A program made the position numbers and the translations under genes. A stretch of DNA of 13,509 nt. Source: Trichodesmium sp. jk18x7bins.61. GTDB taxonomy: Bacteria; Cyanobacteriota; Cyanobacteriia; Cyanobacteriales; Microcoleaceae. The notes below the pieces were generated by a model. The model searched no databases. It saw only the letters and a list, made by a program, of their open reading frames with translations, and was not told where the DNA came from. The stretch lies in NCBI GenBank assembly GCA_022822685.1, contig JAJEAQ010000561.1, forward strand, positions 1 to 13,509, in the 5' to 3' direction. This document shows positions 1 to 7,511 of this stretch, piece after piece (the first letter of the stretch is position 1; each line of letters opens with the position of its first letter).

Positions 1-173
1 CAGTGATGGTAGTTAGACTCGTATCTTAGATACTTGCCTTCAGCAAAATCAAACTGTCTCACAGAATCAAGTCCTACGTTGTACATATTCTTGGATCATC
101 TGCACAATTGTCTTAAGGCTTTAAACTCTTGAGTTGACAAGTTTCTGATTTTGTTCTTTTGGTGAGGATACAT
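1..173 (-). pseudogene. tnpB: IS200/IS605-family TnpB (OrfB), 5' fragment with in-frame stop
   Basis: Reading the minus strand from the ATG at 173-171 gives MYPHQKNKIRNLSTQEFKAL, then RQLCR, a TGA (codon 26, positions 98-96), and in the same frame SKNMYNVGLDSVRQF, DFAEGKYLRYESNYHH to the window edge. The pattern 'LC-x-SKNxYNVxLxxVRQ...GKYLxYExNYH' is the typical N-terminus of cyanobacterial TnpB, the RNA-guided nuclease of IS200/IS605 (IS1341-type) elements. Family members usually have a Leu between LCR and SKN, so one base change (TTA or TTG to TGA) would explain the stop. Only 57 codons lie in the window; the catalytic RuvC part and the right end are outside it. The upstream stretch with the 237-262 hairpin fits the left end of the element. 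The identification rests on remembered family sequence and is fairly secure. Confidence 0.75.
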
Positions 174-235
174 TGGGACTCTTTCCACTATATAATATAG
201 CTATAGGGAAAATAATTGCTTTTGGCAAGACTTTG

Positions 236-285
236 ACTACGGGTTAAAACCCGTTGAGTCGTTTTCCTCCCTCGGCTGAAGGGCG
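236..285 (-). repeat. Hairpin-bearing left end of the IS200/IS605 element
   Basis: The core ACGGGTT (239-245) and its complement AACCCGT (248-254) form a hairpin with an AA loop; flanking GACT/AGTC extends it with a 2-nt bulge. A second small stem, CCCT/AGGG, follows at about 270-285. Subterminal imperfect hairpins upstream of tnpB are typical of IS200/IS605 left ends, where they are recognised as single-stranded DNA. The exact cleavage boundary cannot be set because the other end is outside the window. The stretch lies between the FAAL stop and the tnpB start, so it could also act as a terminator for the FAAL transcript. Confidence 0.45.
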
Positions 286-342
286 ATAAACTCTCACTTA
301 CCGAAAATTTTCAGATGAAGTGACGATATAGCTAACTTAGAA

Positions 343-2115
343 TTATTCAAATACTTGTAAAGTGCCGGCCAAAAAACCATCACGACAAGCGTAGCGCTGA
401 ACCTTACCACTAGAAGTCTTGGGAATAGCTCCTGGTTTGAGCAGCAGTACCTGATAAATTTGTAAGTCGTGATTTCTGGACACGGTACGTAGGATAGATT
501 TAATTAAGTCCTGAGAATGATCAGAATTTTTTGTCCCAGACTTACCATTACGTGTCGTAAATTCCCGAAAATTGCGTTCTACCTCCCCTACAACTACTAA
601 ACGTTCTTCTCCTGCTACCTCAACAGAAAATCCAGCTACACAGCCAGCTCTAATCAGAGAGTGACTTTGCTCAACTGTCCATTCTATATCTTGGGGGTAG
701 TGATTCCGGCCATTAATAATAATCACATCTTTGAGACGACCTGTAACAAATAATTCTCCCACTTCTAAAAATCCTAAATCTCCAGTTCGCATAAAAGATT
801 CTTGTATCGAAGCATCTACTAAAACCGCCTCAAAAGTTTGTTTTGTTTCTTCTGGTTTCCGCCAATAACCCTGAGCAATACTCTGCCCAGAAACCCAAAT
901 TTCTCCTACTTCACCCTCTGCACAGAGAGTTAATGTTTCTGGATGGACAATTTTAATCTGCTGTTCTGGCAAGGTTGGGCCACAACCAACTAATATTTTT
1001 GTTGCTTGAGTTTCTGAAGTGGCTGAAATAATCTGATTCTTTTCTAATGCTTTAGTTGCAACAGTTCTTGTAACTGGTGGAGCGAATTTATCTCCTCCAG
1101 AAATTATCAAGGTAGCTTCAGCCATGCCATAGCAGGGATAAAAAGCTTCCCGACGAAAACCACAAGGTTTAAACATACTCACAAATCTTTCTAAAATCTC
1201 GTAACTTATAGGTTCAGCACCATTAAATGCTACTTCCCAACTACTTAAGTCCAAATTGTGCATCTGTTCAGGCTTAATTTTACGGACACACAAATCATAA
1301 GCAAAATTAGGCCCACCACTGGTAGTGGCTTGATATCGAGAAATGGCTTTCAGCCAACGCACTGGACTTTGTAAAAATATTAATGGAGACATCAGAAGTA
1401 CTGGAAATCCGCCGTATAAGGGTTGCAATACTCCACCAATTAAACCCATATCGTGATAGGGAGGTAGCCAGATGACTCCTTGACTATTTGGAGAATGTCC
1501 AAAACATTGATGAATCAAACTAGAATTATGTAAAAGATTACGGTGAGTAATCATTACCCCTTTTGGTGTGGCGGTAGAGCCGGAGGTATATTGTAGGAAA
1601 GCGAGGGTATTTTCGTTAATATTTGGTTCTTGCCATTTCTCTGCCAAGTTATTAGGAATGTAGTCAGTGACTAACCAATCTAGACTATTTAATTCTGGGG
1701 TTTCTGAGGCGCGACGTTCTAAAGTGGATCTGATGGACTTAGTCGTTAGAGCTACTTGGGCCTGAGTATCTGTAATAATTGTCTGGATGCGGGCTAGGGA
1801 GCGATTTTGTCTTGGAGGATAGGCAGGAACTGCTACTACTCCTGCATACAGACATCCAAAAAAAGCGCTGATATACTCTAGCCCTGGTTGGTATAAAAGT
1901 AGGGCGCGTTCTCCAGGTGGACATACTGATTGGAGGTGGGCAGCGATCGCTTGCGAACGTTGTTCTAATTCTTGATAGGTGAGGCTAACTGTTTCTGTTT
2001 CTCCATCTACTAAAAAGCGATAACCTATTTGTGTGGGGTTTTCGATAGCTCTGTTTCTTAATAAGTCTACTAAAGTTTTAAATTTTTTATCTGAACTATT
2101 CATTTGATTTTTCAT
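343..2115 (-). CDS. Fatty acyl-AMP ligase (FAAL-type acyl-adenylate synthetase)
   Basis: A 590-residue ANL-superfamily enzyme that activates a fatty acid with ATP to acyl-AMP for transfer to an acyl carrier protein. Visible motifs: ATP-binding YTSGSTATPKG (176-186), YGMAEATL (329-336), RTGDLG (443-448), GRLKDVIIINGRN (459-471) and the C-terminal catalytic lysine in PKTSSGKVQR (K571). LPPYHDMGLIGG (217-228) is typical of FAALs, and the extra segment near residues 350-372 fits the FAAL-specific insertion that separates them from CoA ligases. Length is full for the family. FAALs commonly feed polyketide or lipopeptide synthases, but no carrier protein or synthase gene lies nearby, so this copy stands alone and its acceptor is unknown. 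No clear Shine-Dalgarno precedes the start; ATG codon 5 is an alternative. Confidence 0.9.
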   Translation of the reverse strand: MKNQMNSSDKKFKTLVDLLRNRAIENPTQIGYRFLVDGETETVSLTYQELEQRSQAIAAHLQSVCPPGERALLLYQPGLEYISAFFGCLYAGVVAVPAYPPRQNRSLARIQTIITDTQAQVALTTKSIRSTLERRASETPELNSLDWLVTDYIPNNLAEKWQEPNINENTLAFLQYTSGSTATPKGVMITHRNLLHNSSLIHQCFGHSPNSQGVIWLPPYHDMGLIGGVLQPLYGGFPVLLMSPLIFLQSPVRWLKAISRYQATTSGGPNFAYDLCVRKIKPEQMHNLDLSSWEVAFNGAEPISYEILERFVSMFKPCGFRREAFYPCYGMAEATLIISGGDKFAPPVTRTVATKALEKNQIISATSETQATKILVGCGPTLPEQQIKIVHPETLTLCAEGEVGEIWVSGQSIAQGYWRKPEETKQTFEAVLVDASIQESFMRTGDLGFLEVGELFVTGRLKDVIIINGRNHYPQDIEWTVEQSHSLIRAGCVAGFSVEVAGEERLVVVGEVERNFREFTTRNGKSGTKNSDHSQDLIKSILRTVSRNHDLQIYQVLLLKPGAIPKTSSGKVQRYACRDGFLAGTLQVFE

Positions 2116-2330
2116 AAAAAAAGCCAGCGATCAGGCTAGTTTTTAATTTGTAATTTATAGAGAGTATATTTTGTCATATACAGCAGATTGCAGGTACATG
2201 AGATGCATTCCTTGATTTTATGAATCCCCAGCATTTAAGAAACTGATTGACAAACAACATTTGAACATTAAGGAGCGACCCATTTCTCCATACCTCTGAG
2301 TGCAGTTCAGCAATGGCCTAGAGCATTCTA

Positions 2331-2528
2331 TCACTTAAGCCCAGCTTGATAAAGAAATGGTATTAGCTTATTAATAGGATGATTGGGAGCAATGCCTGGT
2401 TTTTTGGGGAGTGGCGATCGCCAACTTAACAATTTTTCACATATTTTAGCCCTAATCTCTATTTGCGGATGAAAGGCAATCGTGGTCTTTGAGCAAAGGC
2501 TGATCACCGCAGGAATTTCTGTTGAGTT
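2331..2528 (-). pseudogene. Possible gene remnant, unidentified
   Basis: The gap 2116-2605 (490 bases) has no complete gene. On its minus strand a 66-codon frame is open between a TAA (2531-2529) and a TGA (2333-2331) but has no ATG. It reads like real protein: STEIPAVISLCSKTTIAF, HPQIEIRAKICEKLLSW, RSPLPKKPGIAPNHPINKLI, PFLYQAGLK. It contains a HIP1 site. I do not recognise the family. It may be the decayed tail of a gene; it could also be chance. It lies upstream of and co-oriented with the FAAL gene. Confidence 0.25.
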
Positions 2529-2605
2529 TTAGGTTAGCCTAGAGAAATAAAATTGATAATGTGCCTCGACGTGAAAATAACAGCTTAATCAAAATGGAGT
2601 TCTGA

Positions 2606-3700
2606 ATGTTTCATATACAAATACCCAAACAAAAAATGATTCAGTTGTCACAGCTGAAAAAGCAGCCAATAGTAGAACAGAAGATAAACGCAGCAGATCA
2701 AAAAAAACCATCAAAAGTTGAATTCCAAAGTATCTTTAAAGATAAGTTTAGAACTATTCAACTCCATAAAACTCAGATTGAAGATCAGAATGAAATACCT
2801 TTAGTAGAGGATTGTCTGAATGTAGTTGGAGAGGAACATCCTGAATCAGACGGAAGACGAGATGAGGAAAAAAAATATTCAGCAAAATATAGTAATTCAT
2901 CTGATTATTGGGAAGAGCATCAATTTCGAGCTAAACCGAGTACTTTTTTAGAAGAAGAACAAAGTGAAATTCCATTTTCTGAAAAACTACCATTTGCAGA
3001 TAAGTTTACAGGACGTTTTTTACAGTATGTAACATATATAGAAGCAATAGCATTTGAGGATATGCCTGATGCTTTAGATGTTATTAATGAGATGGCAGCT
3101 CTACTAGAGAAAGAGGATATGTCTGCTCCTTTAGAGGAGATTCATGAAAAAGAATCAGAACTCAGCTCAATAATGGAAGACGTCAAGTCAGTAAACAGCC
3201 ATATACTTACTCTCTGGGCTTACCTAGATCTTTTAGAAAAAGAAGAACAGGGTTTAGAATTGCTGAAAGAAGAAAAAGAACAATTTTTAGGTTTACGTAA
3301 ATATATTATAGATGTAAAAACAAAGTCAGAATCTGCTGTAAAGGAGATTGAAAAATTTCCAATGATTGATTTTTCTGTTGCAGAGAAAAGCGTGGAAACT
3401 TTTAAAAAGAGTGTGAGTAAATTCAAACTAGCTTCAACTAAAAGTCCATTGAATATAAGCCCTGATATAACAATAGATGAGGTAACTGAAATGCGTTCTA
3501 TTTCAATGCACCAAGGAGCAAATAGTCGCTGGACAGACACAGGCGTATGGAAGATAGGAGAAAAACATATAGAGGATATCCAAAGACTATCTGAAGAGAA
3601 TAAAATAGATAAAATAAAATACAATCTTGTGACTCGAAAAGAATTCAATGATGACTTTTTTATAGAATATCCAGAATTAGATCCGAAGAATGCCAAATAA
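2606..3700 (+). CDS. Hypothetical Glu/Lys-rich coiled-coil protein
   Basis: A 364-residue protein I do not recognise. The start is supported by GGAG at 2596-2599, six bases before the ATG. There is no signal peptide and no membrane segment. Residues about 1-115 are polar and low in hydrophobics, probably disordered. Residues about 165-270 are rich in Glu, Lys and Leu with heptad-like spacing (EEIHEKESELSSIMEDVKSV, LEKEEQGLELLKEEKEQFL), suggesting a coiled coil. The last 65 residues are more globular, with WTDTGVWKIGEKHIEDIQRL and a DDFFIEYPELDP ending. The layout of disordered head, helical middle and compact tail occurs in structural, effector and adaptor proteins, but no catalytic motif is visible. 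No partner gene is adjacent; a miniature element begins 90 bases after the stop. Confidence 0.75.
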   Translation: MFHIQIPKQKMIQLSQLKKQPIVEQKINAADQKKPSKVEFQSIFKDKFRTIQLHKTQIEDQNEIPLVEDCLNVVGEEHPESDGRRDEEKKYSAKYSNSSDYWEEHQFRAKPSTFLEEEQSEIPFSEKLPFADKFTGRFLQYVTYIEAIAFEDMPDALDVINEMAALLEKEDMSAPLEEIHEKESELSSIMEDVKSVNSHILTLWAYLDLLEKEEQGLELLKEEKEQFLGLRKYIIDVKTKSESAVKEIEKFPMIDFSVAEKSVETFKKSVSKFKLASTKSPLNISPDITIDEVTEMRSISMHQGANSRWTDTGVWKIGEKHIEDIQRLSEENKIDKIKYNLVTRKEFNDDFFIEYPELDPKNAK

Positions 3701-3746
3701 TTGGGGTTCTGTTGCCATAATTTTGAAATACCAAAGCTCTTTCAAC

Positions 3747-3765
3747 TTTTCTTGCTACAAGAAAA
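3747..3765 (+). terminator. Possible terminator hairpin after the coiled-coil gene
   Basis: TTTTCTTG (3747-3754), loop CTA and CAAGAAAA (3758-3765) form an 8-bp A/T-rich stem 47 bases after the stop of the upstream gene. No U-run follows, so this is weak. Confidence 0.25.
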
Positions 3766-3789
3766 AGGGCGTATCTAAAATAGGAAATA

Positions 3790-3912
3790 ATACTAAATCC
3801 GGTTTGACTAGGAGCTTTTTAATAGGGAGGAAAGTAGAAGCCACTTATGCTGAAGGCAAAAGGGTTAGAAGAGATTTTGTCAACAGTATCTTTTGATAAC
3901 CGGATTTAGTAT
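3790..3912. mobile_element. Miniature inverted-repeat element (family A), 15-bp TIRs
   Basis: ATACTAAATCCGGTT at 3790-3804 is exactly repeated in inverse at 3898-3912 (AACCGGATTTAGTAT). The interior of about 93 bases has no transposase. The dinucleotide TA sits symmetrically near both tips (3791-3792 and 3910-3911), which would fit a TA target duplication of an IS630/Tc1-mariner-mobilised element; that assignment is inference. A 68-codon frame crossing the element (3690-3896) is a by-product of the repeat and not a gene. A related element lies at 9072-9175, and a degenerate single end (AACCGGATT) at 5204-5212. Confidence 0.7.
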
Positions 3913-4321
3913 AACCATGTAAAACATATTGATGTTGAAGTTGGTAGTGATATGAGTCAAAAGCTCTAAAAGCATTGCTCTACTTAAGTTTTATTCTGTG
4001 CAACTTCACATGAAATTGGTATATAGCATTTCACAGTTTGGTGAGGTAGATTAATTTCTGTCAAATCAAGGCTGGTAAATTATAAGCTGTACCTTATGAG
4101 TCCGAGAAACACTATAATACCAGCAAAATTAATATATAATACCAAATTAAAAAAGATAGTTGCAGTAAAATCTCCAGCCCTAACTCCTACTAAGAGAAAC
4201 TGTGTAGCAATATATTTTGAAACTGGTATAAAAAACAGATAAAATTTTTCTGCCCCATAATATAGTTCAGTTGAAGGTTTAAATCTCCACTTTTCAAAAG
4301 GTAGATAGTGAAAAATTATCA
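3913..4321. other. Intergenic stretch with no supported gene
   Basis: The plus strand shows nothing I can support as a gene. The minus strand has an 80-codon frame (4322-4080) starting only with TTG and predicting two hydrophobic stretches (LFFIPVSKYIATQFLLVGV and LVLYINFAGIIVFLGLI). It has no recognisable family and no ribosome site, and its start abuts the start of the MEKHLA gene, so I do not call it. A small membrane protein or remnant is possible. Confidence 0.3.
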
Positions 4322-4798
4322 ATGAATGAAAATATCTCTGATTTCTGGAAACAAGAAACTATAATTCGCCATAGTCAAAGGCTGTTATTGAGCTATAAAT
4401 ATTGGACTGGTAAAACTCTCTTGGAAATAGATGGAACACCAGAAGCAATGGCTCAAGCATTGTGGTTAGCTCCATTTCCCGTGCTTTCTCATGGTATGGA
4501 ATCAGATCCAATTTTTAACTACGGTAATCGGAAAGCTCTAGAATTATAGGAAGTCGATTGGGAAGAGTGGACTAAAATGCCTTCGCGATATTCAGCCGAA
4601 TCAATGGAGCAAGAGGAACGGTTGCGGGTACTTAATGAAGTAACTCGCAATGGTTATGTCTATAATGTTGGTGGTGTACGCATTTCTCGCAGCGGTAAAC
4701 GAATACGAGTTTCCGATTTTATGATTTGGAATCTGAGCGATGAAAATCAACAGCAATGTAGTCAAGCGGCTACTTTTAACCAGTGGGACTATATTTAA
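4322..4798 (+). pseudogene. MEKHLA-domain protein gene interrupted by an in-frame TAG
   Basis: The single frame 4322-4798 encodes 158 codons with one internal TAG at 4547-4549. The first part ends FPVLSHGMESDPIFNYGNRK, ALEL; after the TAG it continues EVDWEEWTKMPSRYSAESM, EQEERLRVLNEVTRNG, VRISRSGKRIRVSDFMIWNL, QAATFNQW. This is the MEKHLA domain (PAS-like; also found at the C-terminus of plant HD-ZIP III factors), free-standing in cyanobacteria and other bacteria, where such proteins are about 150-160 residues. Hallmarks present: SYKYWTGKTLL, VLSHG-x-E-x-DPIFNYGN and LPSRYSAE-like MPSRYSAE. Homologues normally have a residue such as Phe at the stop position. With no frame change and the rest well preserved, the lesion is recent, or a sequencing error. 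The role of this family is thought to be sensory and is not established. Confidence 0.85.
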
Positions 4799-4800
4799 AC

Positions 4801-5174
4801 GGCGTTGCTGAATGGTGGGAACAGAACTACCTGTGACAAAATACTCAAAGCCTTACCAATCAATATTTTTGACTCTATTACCCTACTCTCCCCTGGGTAT
4901 CCCCTAGCATACGCCTGATAACTGATAACTGTTTCAACTCCCCTAGGGCTTTGGGTATTAAATGTTGGATTTTCTCTTTCAGAGACGCTCCGCGTTCATG
5001 TCGGCGACAGGCTCAACGTTGCCTCAACCAAACCTACAAATATTAATGCTATGTCAAGATTGGCGTTGCTGAATGAAGGCATGAATCGTCAATTAGCGAT
5101 TGATTACATACCTGATAATGCGAGCTATTTGAGTTGTTCAATTGGTGGAATTCATATTCAGTTTCAGCAACGCC
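4801..5174. repeat. GGCGTTGCTGAA inverted-repeat elements (composite)
   Basis: GGCGTTGCTGAA occurs at 4801-4812 and 5062-5073, with its exact complement TTCAGCAACGCC at 5163-5174. The inner pair bounds a 113-base miniature element; the outer pair bounds 374 bases that include ACTGATAACTG and AGAGACGCTCCGCG stretches of the sort iterated in cyanobacterial intergenic DNA. Around the inner pair the symmetry extends to ATTGG(G)CG. I associate these ends with IS5-type transposons of cyanobacteria from memory, not from a comparison. The short frame 5051-5251 runs through this element and is not a gene. The left copy starts two bases after the MEKHLA stop codon. Confidence 0.6.
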
Positions 5175-5403
5175 CAATGTTCTTGCATTTATATATATTT
5201 TATAACCGGATTCTATATTACCTCCTCAAACTTTGTAGCAATATTTATTAAAATTGATATTACTTTCGGCTACGCTGAGTATTGGCGCTGTTAACTTCCA
5301 GCTAGGGATACTAGCGATCGCTATTTTATATCATATCTACTTAATGACTAATAAAAAAATCTTTGTTTGTAGTTGCGCTAAAGCGAGCCAATTAGTTATT
5401 TTA

Positions 5404-5904
5404 TTACAATTTTCCCTTCAAATCATTTAGCTGTTCAGAAGTTAGTTGAATTTGTACTTCTAATAGCTGTTTATTATCCTGAAATAATATCCTATTCTGT
5501 TCAACTAAAATTTCATGGTTGTTAATTTCTATTCTTTGGTATTTTATCTCTGGCAATGCAACTCTAATCACCAATTGTTGTTGAGATTTAGGGAAAATAT
5601 ACAGCTCCTGACGACTGTGATGTAGTTCTAACTTTTGAACAGTTGTATTGCTTTCTTCTAAAGCATTTGGTTTGTACCAATAAAGGGTTATGCCACGAAC
5701 TTCTGGTTTAGCTATCTGAAATATTTCATCAAATCTTTGAGGTTTCCAATCAAGTTCTGTGATATCTCCACTAGGAGGAATAAGTCGCTGTCCCCTGGTA
5801 ATTTCTTTGTTGGCCAGATCTGTCCACCATTTCCTGATTGTGTCTAGGTTATTGGGATTTTCTGGGTTATTGCTACCTAATTGCCAAATAGTTTTCAACT
5901 GCAT
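5404..5904 (-). CDS. Hypothetical protein, 166 residues
   Basis: I do not recognise this protein. The product is soluble: no signal peptide and no membrane segment. The first third has an aromatic motif (KWWTDLANKEITRGQRLIPP), then GDITELDWKPQRFDEIFQI and RGITLYWYKP. The rest alternates polar and hydrophobic residues as expected for beta-strands (KLELHHSRQELYIFPKSQQ, QLVIRVALPEIKYQRIEI) and ends in a short amphipathic helix (TSEQLNDLKGKL). The composition and even residue distribution suggest a genuine gene. No Shine-Dalgarno is clear before the ATG at 5904. It is monocistronic, transcribed towards the 4801-5174 repeats, and back to back with the histone-deacetylase-like gene across a 422-base gap. 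Confidence 0.65.
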   Translation of the reverse strand: MQLKTIWQLGSNNPENPNNLDTIRKWWTDLANKEITRGQRLIPPSGDITELDWKPQRFDEIFQIAKPEVRGITLYWYKPNALEESNTTVQKLELHHSRQELYIFPKSQQQLVIRVALPEIKYQRIEINNHEILVEQNRILFQDNKQLLEVQIQLTSEQLNDLKGKL

Positions 5905-6326
5905 ATTTTGAGATAGTTTTGGTTAAGTTATAGTGACTAAGTTTAAGATTACTTTTATCAAAGTATTATAGTATATTTTATTTCATAGGATGAGCAACAT
6001 CTTAAATATTTATGAATTTTGGCTTTTAATTTAGACACAAAAATCAACCTGATCAAATCCTCCAGATTCATTCTTAGTGCCGGAAAAATGCTTTCCGTCT
6101 TGTCAATCCCTTGATTTATGAATAGGGGTGACAATTGTGACGTTTGACTCTCTTTTTTTACTTTTGGCTTCGGTGCAGAGGTTGACCTCTGATCTGATGT
6201 TTGGTGGAACACTAATAACAAAAACTTGTTGCTTTAACCACGCTATACTCATAATGGCGCTTGCATCACAACTACAAACAAGGACTTTTTTATACATAAT
6301 TAAGCGGATATGATATGACTTGATTA
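5905..6326. other. Intergenic stretch with no supported gene
   Basis: Three short frames overlap each other on both strands here (5958-6221 and 6103-6297 minus, 6128-6313 plus). None has a recognisable family, ribosome site or convincing composition, so none is called. The divergent promoters of the two flanking genes must lie in this stretch; it is too A/T-rich to pick -10/-35 boxes reliably. Confidence 0.4.
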
Positions 6327-7245
6327 ATGAATTTACCGATTATTTATCATCCTAATTATATTGCACCTATGCCTCCTGCTCATCGCTTTCCGATGGCAAA
6401 ATTTCAACTACTCTATGAAATGCTACTGACAGATGGAGTCACCGAAAAAGCCAATTTTTTTTATTCCACAAATGCCTCCTTTTGAATGGATAGAATTAGT
6501 TCACGATCGCAATTATATAGAAGCATATTGTAACGGAACTTTAAACCCAAAAGCACAAAGACGTATTGGCTTACCTTGGAGTCAAGCATTAGCAAATCGA
6601 ACTTGCATTGCTGTGGGAGGTACTGTGTTAACGGCACAGTTAGCACTAAAAAATGGTTTAGCTTGCAATACAGCGGGTGGCACCCATCATGCTTTTCCCA
6701 ATTATGGCTCTGGGTTTTGTATTTTTAATGATTTAGCGATCGCTGCCCGTGTCATACAAAAATTAGGACTTGCTGAAAAAATCTTGATTGTAGATTTAGA
6801 CGTACATCAAGGAGATGGCACTGCCTGGATATTCCAAAATGACCCTACTGTATTTACATTTTCGATGCACTGTGATATTAATTTTTCCGGTAGAAAACAA
6901 ATTAGCGATTTAGACGTACCCTTGCCAGTAGGAATGGATGACGATCGCTATTTACAAACCCTAGCTCAATATTTACCAGATTTGCTTTCACAAGTCAAGC
7001 CAGATTTAGTATTATATGATGCAGGAGTCGATACCCATATCCATGATGCTTTAGGAAAGTTAGCTTTGACAGATACAGGAATATTTCGGCGGGAGATGCC
7101 AGTATTAAGCACTTGTGTAGCAGGAGGTTATCCCGTTGCTTGCGTTATTGGTGGGGGATATACTAAGGACATGAATTCTTTGGTTTATACTCATTCACTG
7201 TTGCACCGTGCTGTCAGAGATGTATTTGAGAATTATGGACTTTGA
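6327..7245 (+). pseudogene. Histone deacetylase superfamily protein, frameshifted at an 8-T run
   Basis: Two frames together make one full-length protein. From ATG 6327 the first frame reads MNLPIIYHPNYIAPMPPAHR, FPMAKFQLLYEMLLTDGVTE, KANFF; it must switch to the frame holding IPQMPPFEWIELVHDRNYIE and the rest. The switch falls in TTTTTTTT at 6455-6462; with seven Ts the gene reads through as 305 residues, the usual length of this cyanobacterial family. Numbered from ATG 6433 in the second frame (270 residues), the active site is complete: paired His H85-H86 (GGTHHAF), metal ligands D123 and H125 (DLDVHQGDGT) and D200 (YDAGVD), and catalytic Tyr Y243 (GGGY). Members are zinc amidohydrolases acting on acetyl-lysine, acetylpolyamines or similar amides; the substrate here is unknown. 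Initiation at 6433 would lose about 35 N-terminal residues. Mutation, sequencing error and slippage are all possible. Confidence 0.85.
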
Positions 7246-7310
7246 TAAATAAAAGTCAAAACTTCAAAGTATTACTCCCCCTACAAGTTCCCATCATTAG
7301 TTATAAAAAA

Positions 7311-7383
7311 TAGGTAGGGTTGAGGAACCCCTCAACCCTACAGAGATTAATTGTTGGGTTAAGCCATAGGGCAACCCTACCTA
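7311..7383. repeat. Nested GTAGGGTTG palindromic repeat
   Basis: GTAGGGTTGAGG (7314-7325), loop AACC and CCTCAACCCTAC (7330-7341) form a perfect 12-bp hairpin. The same left arm can instead pair with a distal copy: TAGGTAGGGTTG (7311-7322) with CAACCCTACCTA (7372-7383). The loop contains GTTGGGTTAAGC and TAGGGCAACCC; a similar string, AAGCGGTAGGGCAACCCAAC, recurs at 9562-9581, so this is a dispersed repeat. It lies between the convergent histone-deacetylase-like gene and dapL and could terminate transcription from either side. Confidence 0.65.
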
Positions 7384-7511
7384 CGGTATTATCACTAATT
7401 ATCCTCATCAGAGAGTATCTTGCTCACCCAGAGGAGGAGTGGAGGACAAAAGAGAAAATTAGATTTCCCTACTCTCTCGCCCCATGCCTTGCCCACTCTC
7501 TCAACTGTCAA

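Noticed and set aside
2116..2140. Terminator-like hairpin with T7 directly before the acyl-AMP ligase start.
   Set aside because: Only a 4-bp stem (AGCC/GGCT) with an 8-base loop; too weak to call.
2460..2515. Possible small RNA with GTGGTC..TTTG/CAAAG..GATCAC pairing.
   Set aside because: The stem needs a 4-base bulge, and the same bases fall in a protein-like minus frame.
2606..3896. Toxin-immunity pair from the 364-residue protein and the following 68-codon frame.
   Set aside because: The second frame (3690-3896) runs through a miniature element's inverted repeat and has no independent support.
4080..4322. Small two-helix membrane protein on the minus strand.
   Set aside because: TTG start only, no ribosome site, no recognised family; A/T-rich DNA readily gives hydrophobic frames.
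5051..5251. Small gene of 66 codons.
   Set aside because: It is entirely read from the GGCGTTGCTGAA element and flanking A/T-rich DNA.
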